DNA of 64,000 nucleotides from Synergistaceae bacterium DZ-S4 (lineage in GTDB: Bacteria; Synergistota; Synergistia; Synergistales; Synergistaceae): NCBI GenBank assembly GCA_025943965.1, contig JAPCWD010000008.1, forward strand, positions 1 through 64,000, written 5' to 3'. The position numbers and the translations under genes were made by a program. Position 1 is the stretch's first letter. Each line of letters starts with the position of its first letter. The notes under the pieces are model-generated. The model did no database searches. It had not been told where the DNA came from and saw only the letters and a program-made list of their open reading frames with translations. This document shows positions 17,313 to 26,505 of the stretch, piece by piece.

Positions 17313-19967
17313 ATGCAGTACAGGAGCGGAAAAGAACTAAGGGAACTATTTCTTTCTTATTTTGAGGAGAAGGGATGCAAAAGGTATCGCAGCTTCTCGC
17401 TGGTACCCGATGATCCAACTCTGCTTTTCACCATAGCGGGGATGGTCCCTTTCAAGCAGTATTTCCTGGGACTGAAGACCCCCGAGGTAAAGAGAGCCAC
17501 TACCGCACAGAAGTGCGTCAGGACTAATGATATTGAAAATGTGGGACGCACGGCGAGACATCACACCTTTTTCGAAATGCTGGGCAACTTCAGCTTTGGG
17601 GATTATTTCAAAGAGGAGATCATCCCGTGGGCCTGGGAATTCCTTACGGAGAGGGTCGGACTTGAGCCGGACAGGCTTTATGCGACGATCTACCTTGACG
17701 ACGACGAGGCCCATGATATCTGGCGCGACAAGGTCGGGCTCCCCGAAAACAGGATCGTCAGGCTCGGTGCGGATGATAACTTCTGGGCTGCCGGACCGGT
17801 AGGCCCATGCGGACCATGCTCGGAAATAATATATGACCAGGGCCCCTCCTTCTCATGCGGAAAACCGACATGCGGAGTGGGATGCGACTGCGACCGTTAT
17901 CTTGAGATATGGAACCTTGTCTTCATGCAGTACAACAGGGATGAGGCAGGCAACCTCACACCGCTTCCCAACAAAAACATCGACACCGGAATGGGACTGG
18001 AGCGACTCTCTTCTGTTGTACAGAGAGTTCCAAACGATTTCGAGACAGACCTCTTCCGTCCGATAATCGACAAGGCATGTGAGCTCAGCGGTGTCAAGTA
18101 TGGAGCTGATCCAAAAAGCGACATGGCTGTAAAGGTAATTTCCGATCACATAAGGGCTTCTGCATTTATGATAGCGGATGGAATACTGCCCACAAACGAT
18201 GGTGGCGGGTATGTGCTGAGACGCCTGATCCGAAGGAGCGCCCGCTACGGCAGGCTTCTGGGGATCGAAAGACCCTTCCTTACCGAACTTCTGCAGTCAG
18301 TCAGAAACTCCATCGGAGATGAGTATACAGAACTGACTGAACAGGCATGCGCTATCGAGCAGATACTCAAAACGGAGGAAGAGCGTTTCTCAAAGACTCT
18401 GTCACAGGGAAGCGACCTGCTTGATTCAGAGATAGCCAAGCTCAAAAAGAGCTCCGTAAGCACACTGCCTGGAAGCGTGGCATTCGTACTGTACGACACT
18501 TACGGATTCCCTCTCGAACTGACCGAGGAAATGTGCGCTGAAGTCGATATAAAAGTAGACAAGGACGGATTTGACAGGTCGATGGAAGACCAGCGCGAAC
18601 GCGCCAGGGCTTCAAGTAAGCAGACCAGTTCGATCATTTCCAAAAACGCCTATACTGAGATAGCCGACAAAATAGGACCGAGCAGCTTCTGTGGGTATGA
18701 CACCGTGACCAGTGACTCTGAGATCAGGGCGATCATATCAGAAGGCAAAGAAAAGGAGTTCATATCCGAGGGAGAGACCGCGGACATCATCCTTTCAGAT
18801 ACACCCTTCTACGCCGAAAAGGGCGGACAGGTAGGGGATACGGGAGTTTTGACCGCCGAAAATGCGATCTTCGAGGTAGAGGACACCATTTATCCCGTGA
18901 ATGACTTTATCGTTCACAGAGGCAGGCTGCTGAAGGGGAGCCTTAAGAAGAACCAGCCCGTAACCGCATCCATTGACGCGGCAAGAAGAAGGAACATACA
19001 GAGACACCACACAGCGACGCACCTTATACACGAGGCTCTCTCAAAGGTGCTTGGCCAGCATGTGCGTCAGGCCGGATCGATAGTAACTCCTACTTTCTTA
19101 AGGTTTGACTTCAACCACTTCGCTCCCCTTACAGACGACCAGATACGGGAGATCGAGTCGATAGTATATGAGCAGGTGCTTCTTGACCTCCCGGTTAAAA
19201 CGACCGTAATGCAGATAGAAGAGGCGAAAAAGACCGGAGCAAAGGCCCTCTTCGACGAAAAGTACGGTGACGAGGTCAGAGTGCTTGAGATTCCGGGATA
19301 CTCAACTGAACTTTGCGGAGGAACGCATGTCAAAGCCACTGGTGAGATCGGCGTGGTCAAGATAATGCGCGAAGAGGGGATCGGCTCCGGCGTGAGGCGC
19401 ATAAACGCCATAACCGGACAAAACGCGCTTGAGACCTTCCAGCGCTTCAGCACATTGTCCGGAACACTGGCATCCATGCTGGGAGAAGACCTTGATTCCA
19501 TCCTCAGCAGGGTCGAGGATCTGCTCGACGAAAAGAAGATACTTGAGAGGAAGAACAGAGAACTTCAGGTCAAAGCAGCCCTCTCCGACATAGAGGAGAG
19601 CATCAGGCCCTGCGCGACCGCAAACGGCGTAGACCTCATCATGGAAAAATTTGAGAACATGAACCCCGATCTGCTCAGGCAGGTAGGAGACAGGATAAAA
19701 CAAAAATACCCCGTGGCTGTGATCATGCTTGCGGGCATAGGAGAAGAGAAGCACGTAACTCTGACCTCAATGGCGAGTGAAGAGGCTGTCTCAAAAGGGA
19801 TCAGGGCAGACGAATTCCTCAGGGAGATAGCCGACCTCATCGGAGGAAGAGGCGGCGGAAAGCCGACGCTCGCTCAGGGCAGGGCTCCTGACGCAGGCAG
19901 GCTCGGCGAAGCTATCAGCAAAGCACCGGATATCTTCGCAAGGCTCGCGTCGAAGTCAGGGAGCTGA
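17313..19967 (+). CDS. alaS: alanyl-tRNA synthetase
   Basis: The 884-residue protein is full length. A class II catalytic core (residues 1-450: RHHTFFEMLGNFSFGDY, GMGLERLSSV, GGGYVLRRLIRR) is followed by the editing domain with HHTATHLIHEALS near 570 and CGGTHVKATGEIG near 670. The C-terminal oligomerisation/C-Ala region ends with GGRGGGKPTLAQG, which is typical. AGGGGGC precedes the ATG. ruvX follows after four bases. Confidence 0.96.
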   Translation: MQYRSGKELRELFLSYFEEKGCKRYRSFSLVPDDPTLLFTIAGMVPFKQYFLGLKTPEVKRATTAQKCVRTNDIENVGRTARHHTFFEMLGNFSFGDYFKEEIIPWAWEFLTERVGLEPDRLYATIYLDDDEAHDIWRDKVGLPENRIVRLGADDNFWAAGPVGPCGPCSEIIYDQGPSFSCGKPTCGVGCDCDRYLEIWNLVFMQYNRDEAGNLTPLPNKNIDTGMGLERLSSVVQRVPNDFETDLFRPIIDKACELSGVKYGADPKSDMAVKVISDHIRASAFMIADGILPTNDGGGYVLRRLIRRSARYGRLLGIERPFLTELLQSVRNSIGDEYTELTEQACAIEQILKTEEERFSKTLSQGSDLLDSEIAKLKKSSVSTLPGSVAFVLYDTYGFPLELTEEMCAEVDIKVDKDGFDRSMEDQRERARASSKQTSSIISKNAYTEIADKIGPSSFCGYDTVTSDSEIRAIISEGKEKEFISEGETADIILSDTPFYAEKGGQVGDTGVLTAENAIFEVEDTIYPVNDFIVHRGRLLKGSLKKNQPVTASIDAARRRNIQRHHTATHLIHEALSKVLGQHVRQAGSIVTPTFLRFDFNHFAPLTDDQIREIESIVYEQVLLDLPVKTTVMQIEEAKKTGAKALFDEKYGDEVRVLEIPGYSTELCGGTHVKATGEIGVVKIMREEGIGSGVRRINAITGQNALETFQRFSTLSGTLASMLGEDLDSILSRVEDLLDEKKILERKNRELQVKAALSDIEESIRPCATANGVDLIMEKFENMNPDLLRQVGDRIKQKYPVAVIMLAGIGEEKHVTLTSMASEEAVSKGIRADEFLREIADLIGGRGGGKPTLAQGRAPDAGRLGEAISKAPDIFARLASKSGS

Positions 19968-19971
19968 CCGT

Positions 19972-20388
19972 TTGGACAGGATCGTTGCGGTCGACATAGG
20001 GTCAGTAAGGATCGGAGTGGCGGTAAGCGACCCGTTTGGCAGCTTTGCCCAGGCGCTTACCGTTTTGATCGCCAAGGACGACTGGATAGAGGAACTGAAA
20101 AAGATAATGGACGGCTACATGACGACCAAACTTCTTGTAGGGCTGCCTCTCAGGACCGGGGGAAATGAAGGCCCTGAGGCTGAACACATCAGGGCCGTTG
20201 CCGAAAGCATCAGGGAGAGGCACCCCTCAGTTGAGATCATATTCTGGGATGAAAGGTTCACAACTGTGATAGCGCAGCAGTCCCTTCTGGAAGGCGACGT
20301 TTCAAGGAAGGGACGTAAGGGGAAGGTGGACAAGATCGCGGCTTCCATTCTTCTTCAGAGTTACCTCGACCGGAGGAGGGAAATATAA
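19972..20388 (+). CDS. ruvX: Holliday junction resolvase-like protein RuvX (YqgF)
   Basis: The 138-residue RNase H-fold protein begins AVDIGSVRIGVAVSD, has LLVGLPLRTGG in the middle, and carries the acidic DERFTTV motif. It is normally involved in 16S rRNA 5'-end maturation and is related to resolvases. The TTG start lies four bases after alaS. The alaS-ruvX order is common in Firmicutes. Confidence 0.9.
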   Translation: MDRIVAVDIGSVRIGVAVSDPFGSFAQALTVLIAKDDWIEELKKIMDGYMTTKLLVGLPLRTGGNEGPEAEHIRAVAESIRERHPSVEIIFWDERFTTVIAQQSLLEGDVSRKGRKGKVDKIAASILLQSYLDRRREI

Positions 20389-20390
20389 AA

Positions 20391-22973
20391 TTGCAGATCC
20401 CGCAGGGGACCAAAATGACCCCCATGCTGGAGCAGTATGTTTATTGGAAAGAGCAGTATCCTGACTCTCTTCTCTTTTTCCGCATGGGCGATTTTTATGA
20501 GATGTTCTTCGAAGATGCCCATACCGCATCTACGGTGCTTGATATTGCCCTAACTTCAAGATCAAAGGAATCCGAAAATGCCATACCGATGGCAGGAGTG
20601 CCCTTCCATTCTGTAGATTCCTACCTTGCAAAACTCGTTTCGGCCGGATACAGGGTGGCCATCTGCGAACAGGTCACGATCCCTGACGGCAGAAACCTCG
20701 TCCAAAGGGAAGTCACCAGGCTCGTAACGCCCGGAACGTGGCTCTCCGAGGGAAGCGATTCCGACGGCAGCCTCGCGGCATGCCTGTTCGACGGTAAAAA
20801 CGTGTCTGTCGCGCTCCTCACAACAGCAACGGGGACACTGAAAGCCGGAACATTCAGGATCGAAGAGGCCATATCGCTCTTCTCCTCTTTCCGTCCCGCG
20901 GAAATACTTGTCAAAAACGGACAGGCAGAAAATCTGAAAGAGTTCTATCCGGAATGCACAAAGATCAGCATTGTCGAAAGGGAGAGGGGAGAGTTCGATA
21001 TAAGGACCTCTTCAGAGTGGCTGTGCAGAAAATGGGGCATAGCGACCATGAATTCCATGGGGCTGGATGACAGAGATCCGGCCTGCGGAGCGGCCGCGGC
21101 TGCCCTCAGATATCTTGAGGAGACCCAGTTCTCAAAGGCACTGCACGTCACGCAGCTGATCCCGCTTCTTCCCGAAGAATACATGATCCTCGACAGAAAC
21201 ACCGTAAGCAATCTTGAACTTACCGAACCGTCTGACATTTCACTCTTTGCCGTCCTTAACAGATGCCGTACCGCGATGGGAAAGAGGATGCTCAAAGAGT
21301 GGATACTATCCCCGCTGCGGGATATCGATCTTATCAATAAAAGGGCAGACGCAATTGAAGAACTGGTGACCGACGGTTCGTTCCGTTCAAGGATGGGCCA
21401 TCTGCTCTCATCTTGCGGCGATATGGAAAAGGCAATAAGCAGACTGACCCTCAAAATGGGATCGCCTTATGACCTGCTGACTGTCAGGGAGACGTTGAAC
21501 GCCCTTCCCGACCTGGTATATCTGATGTCCGGGAGAAAAAGACTCTCCTTATGGACTGACGGGATAGACCTTCTTGAAAGCCTGGCATCACTTCTCGGTT
21601 CTGCCCTTGCAGACTCTGTTCCACGTTTTGTAAGGGATGGAGGGGTCATAAGGGACGGCTATGACTCCGGACTTGACGAATGGAGAGATAAGGCCGCGCA
21701 CTCATCGGCATGGCTGGAAAGGTTTGAGGAAGAAGAGAGGCAAAGGACCGGGATAAAGAACCTAAAGGCGGGAGTCAACAAGGTCTTCGGCTACTACATT
21801 GAAATTCCAAGAGGAGGCCTTGACAGGGTCCCCCGGGAGTACATAAGGAAACAGACGCTTGTGAATGCCGAGCGCTTCATTACTGAGGAGCTCAAAATAT
21901 TTGAAAAAGAGATGTTCAGCGCAGAGGAGGAAATGCTTGCCATTGAGGAGAGGCTCTACGGAGAACTTCTGGAGACCACCCTTTCAAAAAGCACTGAGAT
22001 ACTGGCCGCTGCTAAATTCATCGCATTCGCTGATGTTTTCTGCTCCCTTGCCGATATCGCATCTGAGAGGCGCTATGTCCGTCCCGTCATAGACAGAAGC
22101 ACGGACTTTACTGTAAAAAACGGAAGGCACCCCGTTATTGAGGTGATGCTCGGAAGGCATCCATTTACGCCGAACGACCTGTCCCTCAGTGAATCTTCCG
22201 GCAGGAGGATCGCCATAATCACAGGCCCCAACATGGCGGGAAAATCGACATATCTCAGGATGGCAGCCCTTATAGCCATAATGGCCCAGATGGGTTCCTT
22301 CGTCCCAGCCGAGAATGCCAGGATAGGAATGATCGACCGTCTCTTCACGCGCATCGGCGCGAGGGACGAACTTGCCAGGGGGCAGAGCACATTCATGGTC
22401 GAGATGGTTGAGACGGCGAACATCCTAAGGCATGCCACAGACAGAAGCCTTGTCATACTTGACGAAGTAGGCAGGGGGACCTCTACATACGACGGGCTGA
22501 GCATCGCATGGTCGGTCATAGAATATTTGCAGGGCCAGGAGGGCAGAAGGGCTGCGGTGCTCTTCGCCACACATTACCACGAGCTGACCAGGCTGGCTGA
22601 TATGCTGCCCGGCGTCACCAACCTCAGCATGGCGGTCGAAGAGACAAAGGACGGTGTGACGTTCCTCCATAAAGTGGTCGAGTCCCCCTCAGACCGCTCA
22701 TACGGTATTGAGGTCGCTCGGCTGGCCGGAGTTCCCTCGATAGTGCTCAGAAGATCAAAGGAGCTTCTGGCGGGTTTTGAGTCGTCTGCTGACGGCTCCG
22801 GATCCTTTGTACCCTCATCCGAGGAGAGGCAGATCAGGCTTTTTGACGTAAGTTATGAAGCTGTACTTGAGGAACTTGCAGCCTCCGAACCGGATCAGAT
22901 GACCCCGATGGAGGCTCTTCAGCTTATTTACAGGCTCAGGAAAGAGAGCCGGAAGGTGCTGGACCTGAAATGA
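20391..22973 (+). CDS. mutS: DNA mismatch repair protein MutS
   Basis: The 860-residue protein is full length. The mismatch-recognition domain shows MGDFYEMFFEDA near residue 30 (the Phe-x-Glu wedge motif). The core and clamp domains follow, and the ABC ATPase has Walker A ITGPNMAGKSTYLR near 612, ARGQSTFMVEM and DEVGRGTSTYDG. TTG start behind GGAGGAGGG. The stop overlaps mutL (ATGA), so both repair proteins are translated together. Confidence 0.96.
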   Translation: MQIPQGTKMTPMLEQYVYWKEQYPDSLLFFRMGDFYEMFFEDAHTASTVLDIALTSRSKESENAIPMAGVPFHSVDSYLAKLVSAGYRVAICEQVTIPDGRNLVQREVTRLVTPGTWLSEGSDSDGSLAACLFDGKNVSVALLTTATGTLKAGTFRIEEAISLFSSFRPAEILVKNGQAENLKEFYPECTKISIVERERGEFDIRTSSEWLCRKWGIATMNSMGLDDRDPACGAAAAALRYLEETQFSKALHVTQLIPLLPEEYMILDRNTVSNLELTEPSDISLFAVLNRCRTAMGKRMLKEWILSPLRDIDLINKRADAIEELVTDGSFRSRMGHLLSSCGDMEKAISRLTLKMGSPYDLLTVRETLNALPDLVYLMSGRKRLSLWTDGIDLLESLASLLGSALADSVPRFVRDGGVIRDGYDSGLDEWRDKAAHSSAWLERFEEEERQRTGIKNLKAGVNKVFGYYIEIPRGGLDRVPREYIRKQTLVNAERFITEELKIFEKEMFSAEEEMLAIEERLYGELLETTLSKSTEILAAAKFIAFADVFCSLADIASERRYVRPVIDRSTDFTVKNGRHPVIEVMLGRHPFTPNDLSLSESSGRRIAIITGPNMAGKSTYLRMAALIAIMAQMGSFVPAENARIGMIDRLFTRIGARDELARGQSTFMVEMVETANILRHATDRSLVILDEVGRGTSTYDGLSIAWSVIEYLQGQEGRRAAVLFATHYHELTRLADMLPGVTNLSMAVEETKDGVTFLHKVVESPSDRSYGIEVARLAGVPSIVLRRSKELLAGFESSADGSGSFVPSSEERQIRLFDVSYEAVLEELAASEPDQMTPMEALQLIYRLRKESRKVLDLK

Positions 22974-24694
22974 TAAAGAGACTGGACAGCGAAGTAGCGA
23001 GCAGGATAGCGGCAGGGGAGGTCATTGAAAGGCCCTCTTCAGTGGCTAAGGAGCTAATCGAAAACTCTATAGATGCCTCTGCCCGGACTATAACGCTTCA
23101 TATCGAACAGGGCGGAAAGGCTTCATTCGCAATAGAGGACGACGGATGCGGCATACCGTTCGAAGAGCTCCCGCTTGCGCTTGAAAGATATGCCACAAGC
23201 AAAATATCGACACTTGACGATCTGGAGAGCATAACCACACTGGGATACAGGGGAGAGGCTCTTTCAAGCGTAGCTGCCGTCAGCAGGATGGAGATAAGGA
23301 GCAGAACGGCAGATTCCGAGACCGGAGGCATCGTTAGATGCGAGGGCGGAGAGATCATCCTCCACACGGAGAGCCCATGCCGGACAGGAACGATGATCCG
23401 TGTGGACGACCTCTTCTTCAACCTTCCCGCAAGGCGTAAATTCCTCAAGACGGCGTCTGCCGAGCTCAGGAGAATACTCCAGGTGGTCAATGACTATGCC
23501 CTAATATGCCCGGAACTGACTTTCAGAGTCTTCTCAGACGGCAAAAGAATACTGGAGCTTCTGCCTCCGGGAAGCGTAGATAAGGCCCTTCTCAGGCGGT
23601 GGGGAGAGGATTCCCCTATATACAGCTCAGCCACATCATTGAACCTGACCTCAATCAGGATGTGGTGGGATCCCATCCCGGACAGCAGGCGGACATCAGT
23701 CACGACTTTTGTGAACGGCAGGAGGATACAGGACAGCACGATCAGGTCTGCGATATGCGGCGGAGATTCGGCGGCATATGGCGAATGGCTTGTCATAGTG
23801 GACCTTCCTCCTGAGGACCACGATGTAAACATTCACCCGACAAAGGAAGAAGTAAGATTTAAAAACTCTGGAGATATATATAAACTGACTCTGGATACTG
23901 CCCGAAAAATATTTGCCCGAAGATTCTCGGTCTCTTCCGGGCGGCCCGTCACTGATGTGGGAGATAGGCCGTTCTCCGGTCCTGAGACCGGTGAGAAGAA
24001 ATGGTTTGACAGAACTGACCCGATATTCAGCACCGCACCATGGAAACCGGTTTCAGGCATGCCTTCGGACAGGGTTGCATCGCCGGATGATACACTTTTC
24101 ATGGCGGCGGACCCCCCGAGTGAGATCAGTGCCGAAAAAAACGTCCGCAATTATATTGGCCAGTCAGCCAAGGGATTCCTGATCTTTGATTTTCCGAACG
24201 GTCTCGCGATAATCGATCCCCATGCAGCCCACGAGAGGATCTTGTACGAAGAGATCGCTGGCTCTTTCAAAGACGGGATAGCTTTGCAGCAGCTGACCAT
24301 GACTCTTGAGGTGCCTGCCGCACTGCTGTCCGAGATCAAAATTTACCATGCCGAGCTTGATGAACTTGCCTTTTCTTTTGACGGTGACCGTCTCGCCGGA
24401 GTGCCTCTGCTGAGAGGCAAAGCCAGGCTCTCTCCGCTTGATATGCTTCGTTCCGCACTGAGGGGGATCGAATGTGAAAAGGATCCCGACAAGCGGGACA
24501 GGGAAGTCTGGTGGAGGATGGCCAGACTTGCGTGCAGGGATGCAGTAAAGCTCGGCAGGAGGTTCGAAAGGGAAGAGGCGGAAGCGCTGCTTGAAAGGCT
24601 TGAAAGATGCTCTGTGCCATTTACCTGCCCTCACGGCAGGCCTACGATCTTTCTGATAGAAGAGAAAAAACTTGAGGACTGGTTTGAAAGATGA
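22970..24694 (+). CDS. mutL: DNA mismatch repair protein MutL (endonuclease type)
   Basis: The 574-residue protein has a GHKL ATPase N-terminal domain: LIENSIDA, DDGCGIPF, TLGYRGEALSSVAAVS, and VNIHPTKEEV near 290. The C-terminal dimerisation domain carries DPHAAHERILYEE near residue 415, a close match to the DQHA(x)2E(x)4E endonuclease motif, plus ACR and CPHGRP metal-site motifs. Such MutL nicks DNA itself and occurs in bacteria without MutH. The first motif has Pro for Gln. It overlaps mutS and miaA by four bases each. Confidence 0.94.
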   Translation: MIKRLDSEVASRIAAGEVIERPSSVAKELIENSIDASARTITLHIEQGGKASFAIEDDGCGIPFEELPLALERYATSKISTLDDLESITTLGYRGEALSSVAAVSRMEIRSRTADSETGGIVRCEGGEIILHTESPCRTGTMIRVDDLFFNLPARRKFLKTASAELRRILQVVNDYALICPELTFRVFSDGKRILELLPPGSVDKALLRRWGEDSPIYSSATSLNLTSIRMWWDPIPDSRRTSVTTFVNGRRIQDSTIRSAICGGDSAAYGEWLVIVDLPPEDHDVNIHPTKEEVRFKNSGDIYKLTLDTARKIFARRFSVSSGRPVTDVGDRPFSGPETGEKKWFDRTDPIFSTAPWKPVSGMPSDRVASPDDTLFMAADPPSEISAEKNVRNYIGQSAKGFLIFDFPNGLAIIDPHAAHERILYEEIAGSFKDGIALQQLTMTLEVPAALLSEIKIYHAELDELAFSFDGDRLAGVPLLRGKARLSPLDMLRSALRGIECEKDPDKRDREVWWRMARLACRDAVKLGRRFEREEAEALLERLERCSVPFTCPHGRPTIFLIEEKKLEDWFER

Positions 24695-25653
24695 CGGAAA
24701 AGGATAAAAAGGTACCGGTAATTGCAATAATAGGGCCGACCGCAGTCGGAAAGACAAAATTCAGCCTTGGATTGGCAGAAAAACTCGATGCTGAGGTCAT
24801 TTCCGTAGATTCAAGACAAGTCTACCGTTACCTTGACGTAGGAACCGACAAGGTCTCGCATGAGACAAGACGGCATATACCGCATCATCTTATTGATGTG
24901 GCCGACCCTGATCAGGTCTATTCTGCGGCAGATTTTGCGTTCCAGGCAGCAGATGCGATCGAAAGGATCAGGAAGAGGAGGAAGACCCCGCTTCTGATCG
25001 GAGGCACCCCTTTCTATTATAAAGCCCTCTGCGGGGCACTCTCCGAAGACCTCCCAAAGGACGAAGAAGTGAGACGCGCACTGGAAGATGAAATAAAGGA
25101 AAAGGGCCTCGCGGAGCTCCACAATGAGTTACGTTCCATAGATCCTGCGGCGGCAGAAAAGATACACCCCAACGATCCTGTAAGGACCATGAGAGCCCTC
25201 GAAATATTCAGGATAACCGGCAGGAATGCCACATGGTGGTACCAAAACCAGTCAAAAATGGAATCGTGTTATGACATATTTTACATAGGGCTTATCAGGG
25301 CGAGGACAAATCTATACGATAACATCGCACGGAGGGTCAGGGAACAGTTTGAGAACGGATACCCGGAAGAGGTCGAATGGCTCCTCTCCAGGGGATACTC
25401 CCCAAAACTTCCGGCACTTCAGGGGTTTGGTTACAGGGAACTGGTGCGGTATGTCAAAGGGAACTCCACCTATGAAGAGGCGCTTGAAGGCGACATCAGA
25501 TCAACAAAAGCCTTTTCGAGAAGGCAGATGACATGGTTCAAGCATTTTGGGCCGGCCATGTGGTATGATTTTGACAAATATGAAATGACCGAGGCAATGG
25601 ATGATGTGATGCCACATTGCATCAGGCATTTGGAACAAGAAAGCAGATGCTGA
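24691..25653 (+). CDS. miaA: tRNA dimethylallyltransferase
   Basis: The 320-residue protein has P-loop GPTAVGKTKFSL near residue 12, DSRQVYRYLDVGTDK near 40, GGTPFYYKAL near 105 and the C-terminal QGFGYREL and RRQMTWFK motifs. It adds a dimethylallyl group to A37 of tRNAs that read codons beginning with U, which here would include tRNA-Sec(UCA). It is the third member of the mutS-mutL-miaA chain, an arrangement also seen in other bacteria. Confidence 0.95.
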   Translation: MTEKDKKVPVIAIIGPTAVGKTKFSLGLAEKLDAEVISVDSRQVYRYLDVGTDKVSHETRRHIPHHLIDVADPDQVYSAADFAFQAADAIERIRKRRKTPLLIGGTPFYYKALCGALSEDLPKDEEVRRALEDEIKEKGLAELHNELRSIDPAAAEKIHPNDPVRTMRALEIFRITGRNATWWYQNQSKMESCYDIFYIGLIRARTNLYDNIARRVREQFENGYPEEVEWLLSRGYSPKLPALQGFGYRELVRYVKGNSTYEEALEGDIRSTKAFSRRQMTWFKHFGPAMWYDFDKYEMTEAMDDVMPHCIRHLEQESRC

Positions 25654-25654
25654 A

Positions 25655-26488
25655 TTGAAGATCCACATAGCAGACCCGACCGGACTTTGTTTCGGTGTCA
25701 GAAGGGCAATATCAAAGCTTGAAGAGGAACTTCTCCGTTCCGGCACAGTCTACTCCCTCGGAAGCCCCATACACAATCCTCAGGAGACCCACAGGCTGAC
25801 GGGAATGGGGCTTGTCGTAGTCGAATCCGCCGAAGAGGTCCCTGCCGGTTCTGTCGCGTTTATAAGGGCCCATGGCGTGACTCCTTTGCAGGCTGATATA
25901 CTGATGAAAAAATGCAGAAAAGTGGTCGACGGGACCTGTCCCTTTGTCAAAACTGCTCAAAAAAGGGCAAAAGACCTTTCTTCCGAGGGCTATGTTGTGG
26001 TAATATCGGGGGACAGGCATCACCCGGAAGTCAGGGGGATAATGGGCTATGTTGAAGGCGAAGTAGCCGTTGTCTCATCAGAGGAAGGCATTCCGGACAA
26101 CTTAAAAGGACGAAGGTGCGGCATCCTGAGCCAGACGACCCAAAAAGTTGGTTCGTTTGTTGCGCTCGTTGGTTCTTTTATTAAAGTATCACCTGAGATC
26201 AAGGTGTATAATACGATTTGCAAAGCTACGCTTGCAAGGCAGGATTCTGTCTGCAGGCTTGCTTCAAAGGTCGACGGGATGATAATACTCGGGGGCCGCA
26301 ACAGCGCCAATACAAAAAAATTAGCTGAAATATCCATGGATGTGGGAGTCTCCACGCTTTGGATCGAACATGCCGGAGAGATCGACAGGGGGTGGCTGCA
26401 AAACAGGGATGATATAGGCATAGCCGCGGGAGGAAGCACTCCTGACTGGCTGATAAAAGAACTGATACAAAAATTAAACATGATGTAA
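25655..26488 (+). CDS. ispH: 4-hydroxy-3-methylbut-2-enyl diphosphate reductase
   Basis: The 277-residue protein performs the last MEP-pathway step, giving IPP and DMAPP. The three cluster cysteines are visible: GLCFGVRRAI near 12, GTCPFV near 95 and ICKATLARQ near 189. SGDRHHPEVRG and SANTKKL are also present. TTG start one base after miaA, which uses its DMAPP product. rpsA follows within 18 bases. IspH-S1 fusions exist in Clostridia, so the adjacency is likely ancestral. Confidence 0.94.
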   Translation: MKIHIADPTGLCFGVRRAISKLEEELLRSGTVYSLGSPIHNPQETHRLTGMGLVVVESAEEVPAGSVAFIRAHGVTPLQADILMKKCRKVVDGTCPFVKTAQKRAKDLSSEGYVVVISGDRHHPEVRGIMGYVEGEVAVVSSEEGIPDNLKGRRCGILSQTTQKVGSFVALVGSFIKVSPEIKVYNTICKATLARQDSVCRLASKVDGMIILGGRNSANTKKLAEISMDVGVSTLWIEHAGEIDRGWLQNRDDIGIAAGGSTPDWLIKELIQKLNMM

Positions 26489-26505
26489 GCAGGAGGATGT
26501 TGGGT